In this document: positions 46,985 through 58,602 of the stretch, piece after piece
Layout of the letters: every line of letters begins with the position of its first letter
Position numbering within the stretch: the stretch's first letter is position 1
Assembly (NCBI GenBank): GCA_002049455.2
Contig: KV918796.1
Coordinates: forward strand, 310,001-374,000
Reading direction: 5' to 3'
Length of the DNA: 64,000 nucleotides
DNA from: Porphyra umbilicalis
Lineage: Eukaryota > Rhodophyta > Bangiophyceae > Bangiales > Bangiaceae
Notes under the pieces: model-generated
The model's database searches: none
The model's input: only the letters and a program-made list of their open reading frames with translations
What the model was told of the DNA's origin: nothing
Translations under genes and position numbers: made by a program

Positions 46985-48760
46985 CGGACGTCCCGCCAGT
47001 GCGGCGGTGCCCCGAGGTCAACTCACGCCGGGTGCGTACGGGGGGGGGGGGGCGTCTCGCCGTTGCGGCGGCGCCCCCACGGCGTCGTGGCGCCTGTCGT
47101 GACAAAGGGGGTATCGCCATTGAGGCGGCGCCCCCACGGTGTCGGGGCGCCTATCGTGACGAAGGGCGTCGCGCCACTGGGGTGGCACCCCGAGGTCGAC
47201 GCGCGACGGGGCCGCGGCGGCGGGCGTATCGCCATTGGGGCGGCGGCCCCGCGGCGTCCTGGCACCCGTCGTGACGAAGGGCGTGTCGCCACTGGGGCGA
47301 CGCCCCGCAGGCGACGCGCGACGGGGACGCCGCGGCGGGCGTATCGCCATTAGGGCGGCGCCCCCACGGCGTCGTGGCGCCCGTCGTAACGAAGGGCGGA
47401 CCGCCATTGGGGCGACGCCCCCACGGCGTCGTGGCGCCCGTCGCGGCACAGGCCGTATCACCACTGGGGCGGCGCCCCACAGTCGCCGCGCGACGGGGAC
47501 GCAACGGAGGGCGTATCGCCATTGGGGCGGCGCCCCACAACGTCGTGACGCCCCTCGTGACGAAGGGCGTGTCGCCACTGGGGCGACGCCCCGAAGGCGA
47601 CGCGCGACGGAAACGCCGCGTCGGGCGTATCGCCATTGGGGCGGCGCCCCCACGGCGTCATGGCGCCCGTCGTAACGAAGGGCGGACCGCCATTGGGGCG
47701 GCGCCCCCTCGGCGTCGTGACGCCTCTCGTGACGAAGGGCGTGTCGCCACTGGGGCGACGCCCCGAAGGTGACGCGCGACGGGGACGCCGCGGCGGGCGT
47801 ATCGCCATTGGGGCGGCGCCCCCACGGCGTCGTGGCGCCCGTCGTAACGAAGGGCGTGTCGCCACTGGGGCGGCGCCCCGCAGTCCCCGCGCGACGGGGA
47901 CGCAACGGAGGGCGTATCGCCATTGGGGCGGCGCCCCACAACGTCGTGACGCCCCTCGTGACGAAGGGCGTGTCGCCACTGGGGCGACGCCCCGAAGGCG
48001 ACGCGCGACGGGAACGCCGCGTCGGGCGTATCGCCATTGGGGCGGCGCCCCCACGGCGTCGTGGCGCCCGTCGTAACGAAGGGCGGACCGCCATTGGGGC
48101 GGCGCCCCCACGGCGTCGTGACGCCTCTCGTGACGAAGGGCGTGTCGCCACTGGGGCGACGCCCCGAAGGCGACGCGCGACGGGGACGCCGCGGCGGGCG
48201 TGTCGCCATTGGGGCGGCGCCCCCACGGCGTCGTGGCGCCCGTCGTAACGAAGGGCGGACCGCCATTGGGGCGACGCCCCCACGGCGTCGTGGCGCCCGT
48301 CGCGGCTAACGGCTGGTCGCCAGTGGGGCGGCGCCCCGCAGTCGCCGGGCGACGGGGACGGAACGGAGGGCGTATCGCCATTGGGGCAGCGCCCCACGGC
48401 GGCGTGACGCCTGTCATGACGAAGGACGTAGCGCCACTGGGGCGACGCCCCGGAGTCGACGCGCGACGGGGACGCAGCTGCGGGCGTATCGCCATTGGGG
48501 CCGCGCCCCCACGGCGTCGTGGCGCCCGTCGTACCGAAGGGCGGACCGCCATTGGGGCGACGCCCCCACGGCGTCGTGGCGCCCGTCGCGGCACAGGGCG
48601 TATCGCCTCTGGGGCGGCGCCCCGCAGTCGCCGCGCGACGGGGACGCAACGGAGGGCGTATCGCCATTGGGGCCGCGCCCCCACGGCGTCGTGGCGCCCG
48701 TCGAGGCTGACGGCGTGTCGCCAGTGGGGCGGCGCCCCCGGTTCGACACGCGCCGGGTGC
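46985..48760. repeat. GC-rich tandem array of about 57 bp, gypsy copy 2
   Basis: Same two unit types and position (just after the pol stop) as in copy 1, but about 100-150 bp longer and differently ordered, so the array expands and contracts. A 57-bp unit equals 19 codons, so frames repeat peptides such as GRRPHGVVAPVVTKG and IAIGAAPPRRRGARR. A conserved tail (GGGCCC..., CCGGATTTATTCCCTACGG) follows in both copies. Confidence 0.9.
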
Positions 48761-48899
48761 GCCGCGGCGGGCCCCACCAACGGTCCCACGGCCCCGCGGG
48801 CTCAACCGGATTTGTTCCCACAGTGGTGGGCCCCGCCGGCGGTCACACGGCCCCGCGGGTCCAGCCGGATTTATTCCCTACGGCGCGCCTCGGTACCAC

Positions 48900-51800
48900 C
48901 TACGGGTCGGCGTAGGCGGGGTCCACCACTGGGACCCCGCCCTTTCGCAGCTGGGCGCGCACCGCCTGGTTCAGGCGCGCCGCGTGCCACGTTGGGCTCG
49001 CGGCCAGCGAGCCCTTCACCTGGCGCGCGGCCCGGCTGTACTCCAGCAGGGCCCACCCCACCATCGCATCCGTCACCTGGCCCCAGTTCACCACCGGGTC
49101 GTACCCCCACTCGGCCCACACGGCCCCGCGGAGGTCCCCCGGTCGGGGCGGGCCCACCTGCTTGGTGTGCGCCGGCCCCGTCAGGTAGTACGCCGACACG
49201 GTGGCGTCGTGCTCGCCGGGCCCCCGGCTCTCACGCTCCGCGGCTACGTCCCGCCCGCTGGTCCGCGCCGCGACGCGCCGCCCGGCCGGGCCGTCGTCCC
49301 GCCCCCGCCGTTGCCCAACCGCCGGCGCCCCGCCCTCCTCGGCCGCGGCGTTGCCGCTCCCGCCGTCGGGGCCTCGCGGCGTCTCGGCCGGGGGGGGGGG
49401 TTGTTCGGGGGCGGGTTGCTCGGGGGCGGCCCGCGACGGGGTACCGGAGGGAGGGTCCCCCGTCGGCGGAGCGTCCGGCGTGGCCCCAAGCGGCGCGGGG
49501 TCGGGCGGCCCCACCACCGCAACCGCGGACGCGGTAACCCGACGCGGGGGCGCTACGGCCGCCCCCGTGGCGGGGAGTCCCGCCGCGGCTCCTAGCGGCG
49601 CGGGCAGCAACGCCGACGGCGGCGCGGAAGACGGCAGGGACGGCAGCGAGGGCCCCGCCCGTGGCATTGTCGGGTCGGACGCGTCACCCCGCCCGGCAGC
49701 CACCGCCACAGCTCCCCGAGCCGGGGACGGCGGCGCCGCATCCGGCAAGGCCACGGGCGGTACGACCGGGGCCACGGCGGCAACAGCGGGTGCCACGGAA
49801 CGCCCGGGGACCGGCGGCACCGGCGGGGGTGTGGCGGGCGCGGGCGGCCGACGGGGCGACATCGGCGGCGCCTCGCCCCCGCCACGGCGCGGCGACGGGT
49901 GGGGGGACCAAGCGGGCGTAAGCTCCCGACGCGGTGGTGTCGGCGGGCCCTCCCCACCGCCGCCGCGCGGGTAACCACGCCCGTCGTGGAGCGGCGCCGG
50001 CGGCGAGACCCACCTGCGGTCCCCACCGCCGCGGCCACCGCCATGCCCGTGACGGGGTGTACCGTCCCGGCCCCCCTCGGGCCCGTAACTTCCAGCCCCT
50101 CGGTCCCACACGCCGGCCTGGCCGCCCCCGCGGTAGTCACCGCCGGGGTAGTCGTCCCCGCGGTCGTCACCGCCGCGGTAGCCGCCGCCAGGGTAGTCAT
50201 ACCCGCGGCCGTCCCCGCCGTGGTAGCCGCCACCACGGTACTCGTACCCGCCGTCATCACCGCCTCAGTACCCGCCGCCGTGGCGGTCGTACCCGCGGTC
50301 GTCGCGGTATCCGCCGCCGCGGTCCTCGCCCCCGACGCGGTTACCGCCGCGGCCGCCGCCGTCGCCGCGGTACTCGCCGGCGTAATCGCCACCGCGGTCG
50401 TCACCGCCGCGATGCCCGCCGCTGCGGTGGTAGTCCCGACCGTGGTAGCCCCGGTCGTCGGACGGGCCGCCAGTACGGCGGTCCCCGCACGCCCACTCAC
50501 CGCGGTCGGCGGGAGCCGGGCCCCATCCGGCATCCGCACGGGGGTAGCCCCCGGCGCCCGACGACCAACCACCGCGGCCGCCGTTGCCCGGTTGCCAACC
50601 GCCGCCGGGGCGCTGGCCGCCGGCCCCTTGGTCGCCGTGACCGCTCGCGCCGCCGCCGGCCGGGTAGGCGCGGCCCCCGGGGTCCCCGGCGGGCGCTGGT
50701 GGACTCCACCCCGCCGCCACGTCGGCAGTGGTGGGGTACCGTCGGCCCCCGCCCTGGTCGGCACCGCCACGACCGCCGGGCGACGCGGCGCCACCCGCCT
50801 CCGACGGACCACCGGCGCTACCCCCTTGGCCGGCACTGCCCCCTTGGGGCTCCGACCGAGGAGACCGCGGCGACCCGACCCCGTCCACCCCAGGGGGCTT
50901 GGCGGACGCTGCCGGGTGCGTGGCACCGTACCCATCCCCGCCCCTATCCACGTAGGGGTACTGCGGGGGCAAGTCCGCCTCGAGGGCAGCCTCCGTACAC
51001 CCCAACCCGGTGGCCGAGGACGCGCAGGGCGTCACGCCCACCCAGTGGCGCTCGGCGCTCATCATCGTGCCTCGGTGCGCGTAGAGGATGGTGGGGGGTT
51101 CCTTCCCCGGCGTCGAGTAGGGGAGGCGCTGGCGCACGAGACGCCACGGGACATGCGACCACGCCGCCATGATGAGGCGCAGCGTCGTGACCCGCCGGTT
51201 GTCCCCCTGAGCGAGGGTCACCGGCCCGAAGCGGGTCAGCGCCCACGTCGCCAAAGGCGGAGGCCGGAACAAGCGGCGGTCCCGCTCGTAGGCAGCGAGC
51301 ATAGCGCTCACCATGGCGCACGCTGCCGCGAGCCGCGCCACGCCAAGGAGGGGGTCCCTCGTCGCCGTCGTGAGGCGGTGCGCAAGATGGGTGAAGACCC
51401 GCGGCAGGAACCAGGGGAGCAGCCGCGGCGCGGCGAACACGGTGTCCCAGTCGGACGGGGCCGAGGGTAGGAGGAACGTGCGGTCGGCGGACTCGCGCAG
51501 CGGCAGGCGCATCGCGCCATGGCCCGCGCGGGCCACCGGAGCAAGCCGCCCCATCATGCGGGCGTCCCGCTCGTTGGCCCAGTCGTCCCCGGGGACCGGC
51601 ACGGAGGTGAGGAGGGGCTCACGCCCCACCCAAAACTCCAACCCGACGCTCACGTCCCCACACGTCGTCGCCCGCAGCTTTGGCAGCTGGCGCTGCAGCG
51701 CCACCAACTACGCGAAACCCGCCGCGCCGTCGACGCAGAAAATCTCCGTGACGTCCGGCATGGGCTCCGGCAGAATCACGGCGACCTCGTTCACCCGCAG

Positions 51801-52646
51801 AAGGCGGCGGAAGTACTCGGCGGCGAGCGGGTGGTCGACGGCGGCCAACGACTTCAAAACGTTCGGCGCCGCGGACGCCGCCAGGTACCCGCCCGCCTCG
51901 CCGACGGCGAGCATGCGGGTCCACGCCGTGTCGATGGCCGCCGCGTCGTAGGGCCCCGGCATGGCGCCCCCGGACGCAACCCGCACCGTCGGCCAAGGGC
52001 CCTCGCCGTCGACGTCGCAGGCGTCCGCGACCTCGATCGGCAACCCGACGGGAAGTGGATCCGGGGCCGCCGGCGGCGGTAGCACGACCGCCGTAAGGAC
52101 CGGGTCCCGCTGTCCCGGGGGTAGCGTCCGCGGCGGCCGCGGCGTCGGCCGCAGATGGTCCCGGTCGGGGACCCGGGCCCATGTCGCGGTCCGAAAGAGG
52201 TTCTCCGCAAGTGCCGAGCGCGACCGACCCCCGGACGTCGCCGACGGCGTGGCCGGCGCGGCCCGGCCCGCCGTCGCGGGGCCCCGCCCCGGCGGCCGGC
52301 CGCCTCCACGTCCGGCGGCCGCCGCCGCCACGGACGACGCCCCACCGCCGGCCGCCCCGCCGGGCGCCGCCGCCGCCGCGGCGCCCCCCGGCACGGGGGG
52401 GGGTGACGGCGAGCGCGACAGCGACGGCGCCTCCTCCGTCGCCGAGCGGGGGCACGGCCCCGCCATGGTCGACGCCCGACGGGCCCCGGCACCTGCCGCC
52501 TCCACCGCCGCCGCGGCAGCCCCCAGCACTGGGAGCCCGCCGGCGGCCGCGCCAACCGATGCCGCCGGCGCCACGATCGTGGCTCGGGCGCGCCGCCCCG
52601 TCGTCGCCCGCGTCACGGGTCCCGCGGGTCGGACGGACCCCGCCAT
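48900..52646 (-). CDS. Antisense reading region between pol and 3' LTR of gypsy copy 2
   Basis: On the strand opposite to gag-pol, one reading frame is open across most of this 3.7-kb interval, from an ATG at 52646 (37 bp from the 3' LTR) to a stop at 48900; about two breaks interrupt it. Composition along it: Ala/Gly/Pro-rich (about 52640-52130); a mixed, globular-looking part with Trp, Phe, Tyr and Cys (about 52130-51000); Gly/Tyr/Arg/Asp-rich RGG- and GGY-type repeats (about 51000-50050) like those of RNA-binding disordered regions; Pro/Ala-rich (about 50050-49260); and a conserved-looking C-terminal part (VSAYYLTGPAHTKQV, WAEWGYDPVVNWGQV). No family is recognised. Antisense accessory genes near the 3' LTR are known in other LTR elements (plant Grande, HTLV-1 HBZ). 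Treated as an element part, fossil in its present state. Confidence 0.5.
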
Positions 52647-52683
52647 TTACCGCCGGGGACGGCGGTCGCTCGGCAGGGGGTGA

Positions 52684-53271
52684 TGTAGCACCACCGGGAT
52701 GGGGGTGGTGCTGGGAACCCCCGGCGGGGGCCGGGCGGGCGTGGCCTGCGCGTGGCAAGCAGCGGGGCGGGCGGCACGGCCGCCACGGCCCCGCGGGTGG
52801 CGCCCCGGCGCCGACTGGGCAGCTGTCGGGGGCGCGGGCACCCGGGCCACGCACGAACGGCCACCAGGGCGTCGCTGGGCGGGGCGGTTATGTGGCGCGC
52901 GCGCGCCGCCGCGTGGCCACGCCAGAGGCCGCCACGTCAGGCGGTGGCGCCCGGTCCCGATTCCCCCTCGTCTCTACTTACCGCATTGGGGGACTTGTCT
53001 TGCATTGTACTTAATGATATTGGTTGGTCGGCGGCGCGGGCCAATTCCCATTAGGGGAATTGGGCCCCCGCAACAGTTTCCGCCCTTTTTAGGACGAAGG
53101 GCGACGACGGTGGGAGGCACCGTCGTCGCCGGCAAGTAAACCGTGCCTTTTGTCTTGTACCTTTGGCGGCCCCTCTTCCCGGATCGGGTGATCCTATAGG
53201 GGGCACGTTCTTGGGACGGCAGCGGTGGGACACTTCCCTCTTCGGGCCCGTGGCTACGGGGTTGTGCTACA
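52684..53271 (+). repeat. 3' LTR of gypsy copy 2
   Basis: 588 bp, ends as in the 5' LTR, followed at once by the CCGAG duplication. Confidence 0.95.
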
Positions 53272-53843
53272 CCGAGCACCGTCGCCACCCTGCGTACAGC
53301 CATTTGCGCCATCTGCTCCTCGGCGAGCACCGCCAAAATCACGACGAGCGCCGCCATGCTCGTCATCTCAAACTCTTCGCCCACCGCTTGCACCACCACA
53401 AGTGCCAACTGCACAGCCACCTTGACCTAAACGATGACCATCACGACAATCATCAGACCGACGGCGACCGCCGCGCACGCGATCATCTTTACCGCGACTC
53501 TCGCCGTCAGCCACACGGCCACCAGCACATGATTCTTCACAGTCGACGGAGGCTTCATTCTGTCGAAGAGGTGATCCAGCAGGACGCCCACGACCTTCGT
53601 CACTGCCCTCACCCGCAGAACGGCTACCATCGTCGCTGCCCGGGCGGCTGCTTGCGGCGCCCGCGCCACTGCTGCCACTAGATCTGCCGCAGCGGCTGCT
53701 TCTCCTACCTCCTCCTGTTGCGCGCCGATCTCCTGGACCTCCGTATTCAACGTCGTTTCTGTCTCGGCGGTCGCTCATGCCATGATCCATGCAAGAGCTT
53801 CCACCATTGTAGGCACTTCTGCTTTCACTGGTAGCCCGTCGGC

Positions 53844-55438
53844 TCATACTCGCTTCGGCTTGCTGTTCTTCGCTGAGTTCGGCACGCGTGGGGTGGTGGA
53901 CCACGAGAAGGTGTCGCGAGAGGTGGCGAAAGTTGGCGGGGTTGTGCGTTTTCCGCCAATCCGAGGAGTCCGCGTCCAGGAGCGCCTCTCGAGCAGCGTC
54001 ATGGGGCGCCCCACAACAAGAGCAGTCACGCAGGCGAGGAGATTGTCAGCAGGCTCGTCAGCAAGGCTCCACCTCGGTGCCGCGAAACGCATCAGAAGCA
54101 TGGTCCTCAGGTTGTTCTCTGTGTGACCGAGCTCGTTAGTGTTGATTGAGAACGTTTGGGCGACCGTTCTGGCCAGCATCTTGTATAGGCCGTTCAGCAC
54201 GCGGTCATTCCACCCGCTATTTCTCTTTCTCACACCAGATGTATCGACGACGGTGACGGTTCCGTCACACGATGGTTGGACCCTCAGGGAGCTTGTCTCT
54301 CTTATCATGTACTTGACCAACAGCGGTAACACTTTGTCCATGTGCCGAACGACCACGCCGTGCCACACACGACCAGTGAGCGCGGGCATTACCGACAAGC
54401 CACCGCTCAGAATCAGGCCGTCCTTGATCGCCTTTCCCCACAGGAAAACGCCCCACGACGTTCTGGCAGCAGCGCCAACAAGGGCGTCCGCCCTCATTGA
54501 CGAAAGCACTCGGAAGACGCCGCGAGATCGGGCGGTGACTGACAGCGAGAGGAACCAAACGAAAACTCCGTCCACAATCCTCTGTTTAAACGCGCCCCTG
54601 CCCCGCATCGACTGGGAATCACCGTGGAAGTGCTCCACTCGGGGCTCCGCATTGCGCGGGAAGAGCCAAGGCAGCTCACAGCTTCCCCCATCGGGCTTGT
54701 GCGTGCCAGCGTAGGTGTGTTCGTCTGCAGCACTGTCCGGAACCGCGATCGGTGGCCGAGGGTTACCGCGTTGTCGCTTTGAATGCCGAGGCTAACGACG
54801 GCCCGGAGACGGTTACCGCAAGGCGGCTCGCTTACGGGGGCCGGAGCGGCGCAGTGGCAGCCGCATTGGTTGCTCAGAAGGCAAGGCGAGTCCACCTGTA
54901 CAGACCAGGGACGCGGCGCCCTGCGGCACGATCCGTGGCAGGCGTGCGACGAGCGGTTCTCGAGTAGAAGTCGGGCTGCCTGCGCGACGGAGCCGCCTCC
55001 TTGTAGAATTCTTACAGCTCCCACCATGGTCGAATCATGGCCCGCCACGTTTCCACATCTCGATGAACAGCCCCGCATGATGTCAAGGCGCCTAACGTCG
55101 GGATGAAAGCTCGGGCCAGCGAATTCGAGCGCAGCTAGCGCCATTGTGAGCTCTTCAGTTGACAGCTCCCCGAGTTCGGCCACCCGGAGTCTGGCGGTGC
55201 TGGGACCTGGCCTTCCGATTGGCCCATCGTAACTGATTGAATCGAGGGGGACGAAACCGGCGGAAACTGGCTGAGGCCCCCAAGCGTCGCGAGACTCGGG
55301 CCGAGGTCCTGTTTTCATACATTTGAAATGATCTACGGGCCGGGACGTCTCTTGTTCGACGCAGCACGCCGTGACTTGGCACATGCGCGAAGCCAGGGCG
55401 CAGCGCAGCGCAAAGCCGTCAGCTGTCTTGGGCGTCAT
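53844..55438 (-). CDS. Hypothetical protein, probably spliced
   Basis: Two minus-strand frames join cleanly through an intron. Exon 1 is 55438-55016 (ATG, 141 codons, with VAELGELSTEELTMALAALE). A donor GTAAGAATT follows at 55015. The acceptor is TTAG ending at 54792. Exon 2 is 54791-53844 (315 residues, with THKPDGGSCELPWLFPRN and VEHFHGDSQSMRG). The 224-bp intron keeps phase 0 on both sides and removes an in-frame stop just before exon 2. Base composition is less GC-biased than the transposons, suggesting host DNA. The 3' end is uncertain: a short frame 53750-53427 in the same phase ends in a hydrophobic, membrane-like helix (VAVGLMIVVMVIV) and could be a further exon. No family is recognised. 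Gypsy copy 2 inserted about 150 bp beyond that frame. Confidence 0.4.
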
Positions 55439-55590
55439 GCGGCCTGCGGTGCTCGTTGGTGCTTACCGGCAGCCGGCGACGTCACGCCTTTTTCTCCCGC
55501 CCTGAAAATGGACGCGGCACTTGAGTTGTCGAGGCCGCTCGCGCCCTCCCTTTCCTCCCGTCCCCCCCCTCCCCCTATCCCACCAGGACT

Positions 55591-57369
55591 GTGCGCCCGG
55601 CCGCCGCTGAGCGGTCGGGCGAGGTAAGAGTGGAGGAGCCGGCAGCTGTGCTTACCGAACCACGTCAACTGCCTTCTCCTTCCCCCGCTGTGCGGGTTCA
55701 GTCTTCCGAGGCTGCGCGCTTTGCTGCGTTGTCCACCATCGCCGCCCAGGCCGAGGTCACTGCGGCGGCAGGGGAAGTTGGTCAAGTTGCGGCGGCGGTG
55801 GCAGCGAGGAGCCGCGCGGCATCTCGGAGACAGACGCGCGACATCGGCAGCCTCGAGGCCGACCTGCACGCTGGGGTTGATGCGTGGTTGGGGACCAGCA
55901 CGTGCCGCGCCCGCGGCGCCTCAACGGGTGATGCGTACAATACTGCGGTGCCCATGCAGCTATTGAACAACCCGGAGACCAACCGGGCGACGCTGGTTAC
56001 GCTGTGCGCCGAGAGGATCATCCTAGCAGGCGCGAATGACTCCCTCCAGTAGCTCAAGACGAGCTTGCTGCGCTTCAACGCGTCGAGCAGCACGGTGATC
56101 GGAGCGCTGATGCTGGCAGCGATGGTGCTTGTTCCCGGGGAGGCTCAGACGGGGCGAGAGCAGTTGGCCGACTACCAGGCTGCTGTTGCCCACCCCACGG
56201 GCGTGGAAGTAGACGGCGCCGCATATCCTTTGGCAGCCGACGGCCATCATCGGAAGCTTCCGCCTGTTGCGCTTTTTGGAGAGGGGCCGGCGTCACCTGC
56301 GCCATCCCCTCCTCCTCCTTCTCCTCCTTCCCCTCCTTCCGACACGTGTCCCACTCCAGGAGATCCTACCTGGCGTGAGACTGCCACTCCTTCCTCCGCA
56401 AGCATTTTGAGCTTGACGCCGAGACCAGCGGTGGCACCGTCGACCACTACACCGCAGAGAGACGCCCCCTCCTCGTCGCTGGACGTGACGCCTTCCGACG
56501 GCTCCGCCGCGTCCCACTCTGCGGCTTCGCGACGACGGTCCCTCGTCCACGCCGGCCAACTCGTCCAAGATATGCTGGGGGAGGAGGCGGAGCGCGTCAA
56601 CAACATCGCAACCGCCGCGGGTCTAGCCGACGTGAAGACTCTGCTGCTACGAATGTACGACCGGGTCGATGTCCACGCCAACTCTCAGGCGGCGACCAAC
56701 ATGCGGACTGACTCGGGGCTGGGATCCGAGCTCAAGGCGCAGACGAGTATTGTCGTCGCTTCAGGCGCCCCGGAGGTGCTGCGGTCGGCCGAAAGCCGGA
56801 TGGGCTCGGTGTAGGCGAGTCGGAAAGCCAAGATGTCCAAGTGCACGGGCGGCGCCGCGGTGGAGCCAGCTCTTGACGTCATCAGGGGGAGCGCACCCGT
56901 AGGCGCAACCACGGCGGGTGCAGCTTCCGCGGCCAACGTCTTCAAGCCCCCCCTGGTGTCTGACTGGAGCTTTCCACCCGAGATGATGTCGCAGCGGCTT
57001 CGCACGGAGCCGCTCGCGCAGCAGCTGGCCAACTTCGCCAAGATTTGTCACGTTTCGGCGGGCTACCCCGGCATTATTGGCTGTTTTGTGAGGGCTGAGC
57101 TTTACGAGAAGAGCCTTGTGCTGTTGAAGGACGTGGCCAGCATTGGGGGGGCGGTTGAGGCGGTCAACGCGACCAAGACGGAGAAGATGAGAGGCATCAT
57201 AAAGGACAAAGCGAAGAAGTACGTCATGACGATGGGGTGGCTGCATGGCATCAAGCCCGAGGCCTTCGAGCAGCCAGTGGAGGCGACATATAAGCAGGGG
57301 CTTTTGAATCTGTCACTTTTCTTAGAATCAGAATATACTCCACTTGCGCTAATATGCATTCAGATTTGA
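55591..57369 (+). CDS. Hypothetical gene, same-frame ORFs with splice-like signals
   Basis: Three successive open stretches share one frame (55591-56052, 56065-56814, 56833-57369) with only two stops between them. This suggests either a decaying gene or unmodelled introns. Helical, soluble-looking segments occur: FAALSTIAAQAEVTAAAGEV, MLGEEAERVNNIATAAGLAD, and near the end LRTEPLAQQLANFAKICHVS and KTEKMRGIIKDKAKKYVMTM. The beginning has no ATG; a pyrimidine run ending in CCACCAG (to 55587) and a donor-like GAG-GTAAGAG (near 55621) indicate that the 5' part may be spliced. It faces away from the minus-strand gene starting at 55438, a divergent pair. No family is recognised; an accessory gene of an unknown element is as likely as a host gene. 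Confidence 0.3.
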
Positions 57370-58602
57370 GTTTTCGATGATGTCATGTATCTGAATTCGA
57401 ATCTGTTTGGTGTACCTGCACAATTCCAGCCTGCATACTAAAAGCTACAATTTCGTCATCCGCCACCGAAAGATTTCTGGTGCTGCGGGCAGTGCTCCCA
57501 AGACACGACGAGTGCTCGTCGGGGTGCAAAAATGGTCGACCCCGGAGGGTGTTGTGACAGCAAAGAGGCGCAGATTTTATGCGTCGAGAAGCAGGGGGGC
57601 AGGGCTGCTCCTCACGTGAAAAGGATATGATTATGATGCGGATACCCAAACAATTTCACGTCGTGGTCCGGGCATCCGGCTCGGGTGTGCCAGACACATT
57701 TCCCTCTTAGTTGCGAAGGTCCGGCCATTGTCGCCGAGCTGGTAGCCAACATTGGCATCTTGTTCGCCTGCGGCGTCGCAAGGGCGGCCCGAAAATGCTG
57801 CTGTAGCACACAGCCGAGTCGAGGAGTCGCATAAACTCAGGCAAAGTATCTGCAATCTGATTACATTATATCCTGCCCTCGGAGAATTATTAAGGCACAT
57901 TATAATCGTCGGTGCATGGACAGAGTACATTAAGAATACGCAACCACGGCATGAATATGGATGTATCCGAGTATACTGTGCGGATAGATCTAGCACAACT
58001 TTATCCACCTCAGCCCCTGCATATAAGTGCATGCATCTCTTCTTCCGCAGCGACGATGACTTCACGCTGTTGTCGTCTGCAGTCAAGGGTGACGTGGACG
58101 AGCTGTATTGGGCGGCCAACTACAGCATTCGCGTCCCAACAGCCGTGCGCATCAACAAGCTCCACAATCTCGTCCAGTCTAAGGGTAAGCGGGGCGGTGG
58201 GGAGGTCGGTACGTCGGCCGCTGGCGTACTCGTCTCATCGCCGTTAAAGGAGCTCCACGCTGCGGCACGTGAGAACATGGAAGAAAAGTATGGATGTGTT
58301 GATTAATGTAATGGTGGCGTGTGGTCTTGTTGCCTCACAGCGTCTCATGGTTCTGGCTGTCCCCCCGTGGCTGTCTTCCCCCTTTGATCTCGTCGCTTAC
58401 GCCTACGTAGTCAGAGAAAGAGAGAGCAGCTGACGAGGTAGTTGGATACACTTACAGGATCCCGCTGCACCGTGTCTTTGAACGCATGGGAATCTGAACC
58501 GGAAAAAGGACCAGGGGTTGGTAATGATCAGTCCTTGGAGGATATATCCGCACAGGATACTCGTATCCATCAAGGATATGGGCTGAGGCTGGAAGCTCGT
58601 AA
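57370..58602. other. Intergenic with one candidate exon
   Basis: Lower-GC sequence. A good acceptor (CATCTCTTCTTCCGCAG ending 58050) is followed by an open stretch to 58306 with coding-like composition (DELYWAANYSIRVPTAVRI, LKELHAAARENMEEKYG). It might be the last exon of the 55591 gene, but I cannot find a convincing donor. No other feature is seen. Confidence 0.3.

Larger units (their letters stand above)
34489..53271 (+). mobile_element. Ty3/gypsy chromovirus, copy 2, complete ends, with nested copia
   Basis: Flanked by a perfect 5-bp duplication CCGAG (34484-34488 and 53272-53276). Parts: 5' LTR 34489-35076; primer-binding site 35079-35097; gag about 35200-37610; protease about 37960-38300; reverse transcriptase about 38940-39740; RNase H about 39800-40300; copia insertion 40452-45408; integrase about 45430-46310; chromodomain about 46600-46760; tandem array about 46985-48760; antisense reading region 48900-52646; polypurine tract (CAGGGGG) just before the 3' LTR 52684-53271. 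The element proper is about 13.8 kb. The LTRs differ at about five of 588 positions, so insertion is recent. It is broken by the copia plus a few (about two to four) internal breaks. It inserted near the 3' end of a possible minus-strand gene. Confidence 0.95.

Noticed and set aside
46985-48805. Minus-strand frame of 595 codons and plus-strand shadows
   Set aside because: Same array in gypsy copy 2; composition repeats the unit and there is no independent motif.
49592-50935. Second minus-strand frame, Ala/Thr-rich, 447 codons
   Set aside because: Overlaps the antisense region in another phase; it arises from GCN/ACN triplets in the repeat-coding DNA.
53163-53681. His/Arg-rich plus-strand frame starting inside the gypsy 3' LTR
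   Set aside because: It crosses the LTR boundary and is the complement of the minus-strand coding-like DNA.
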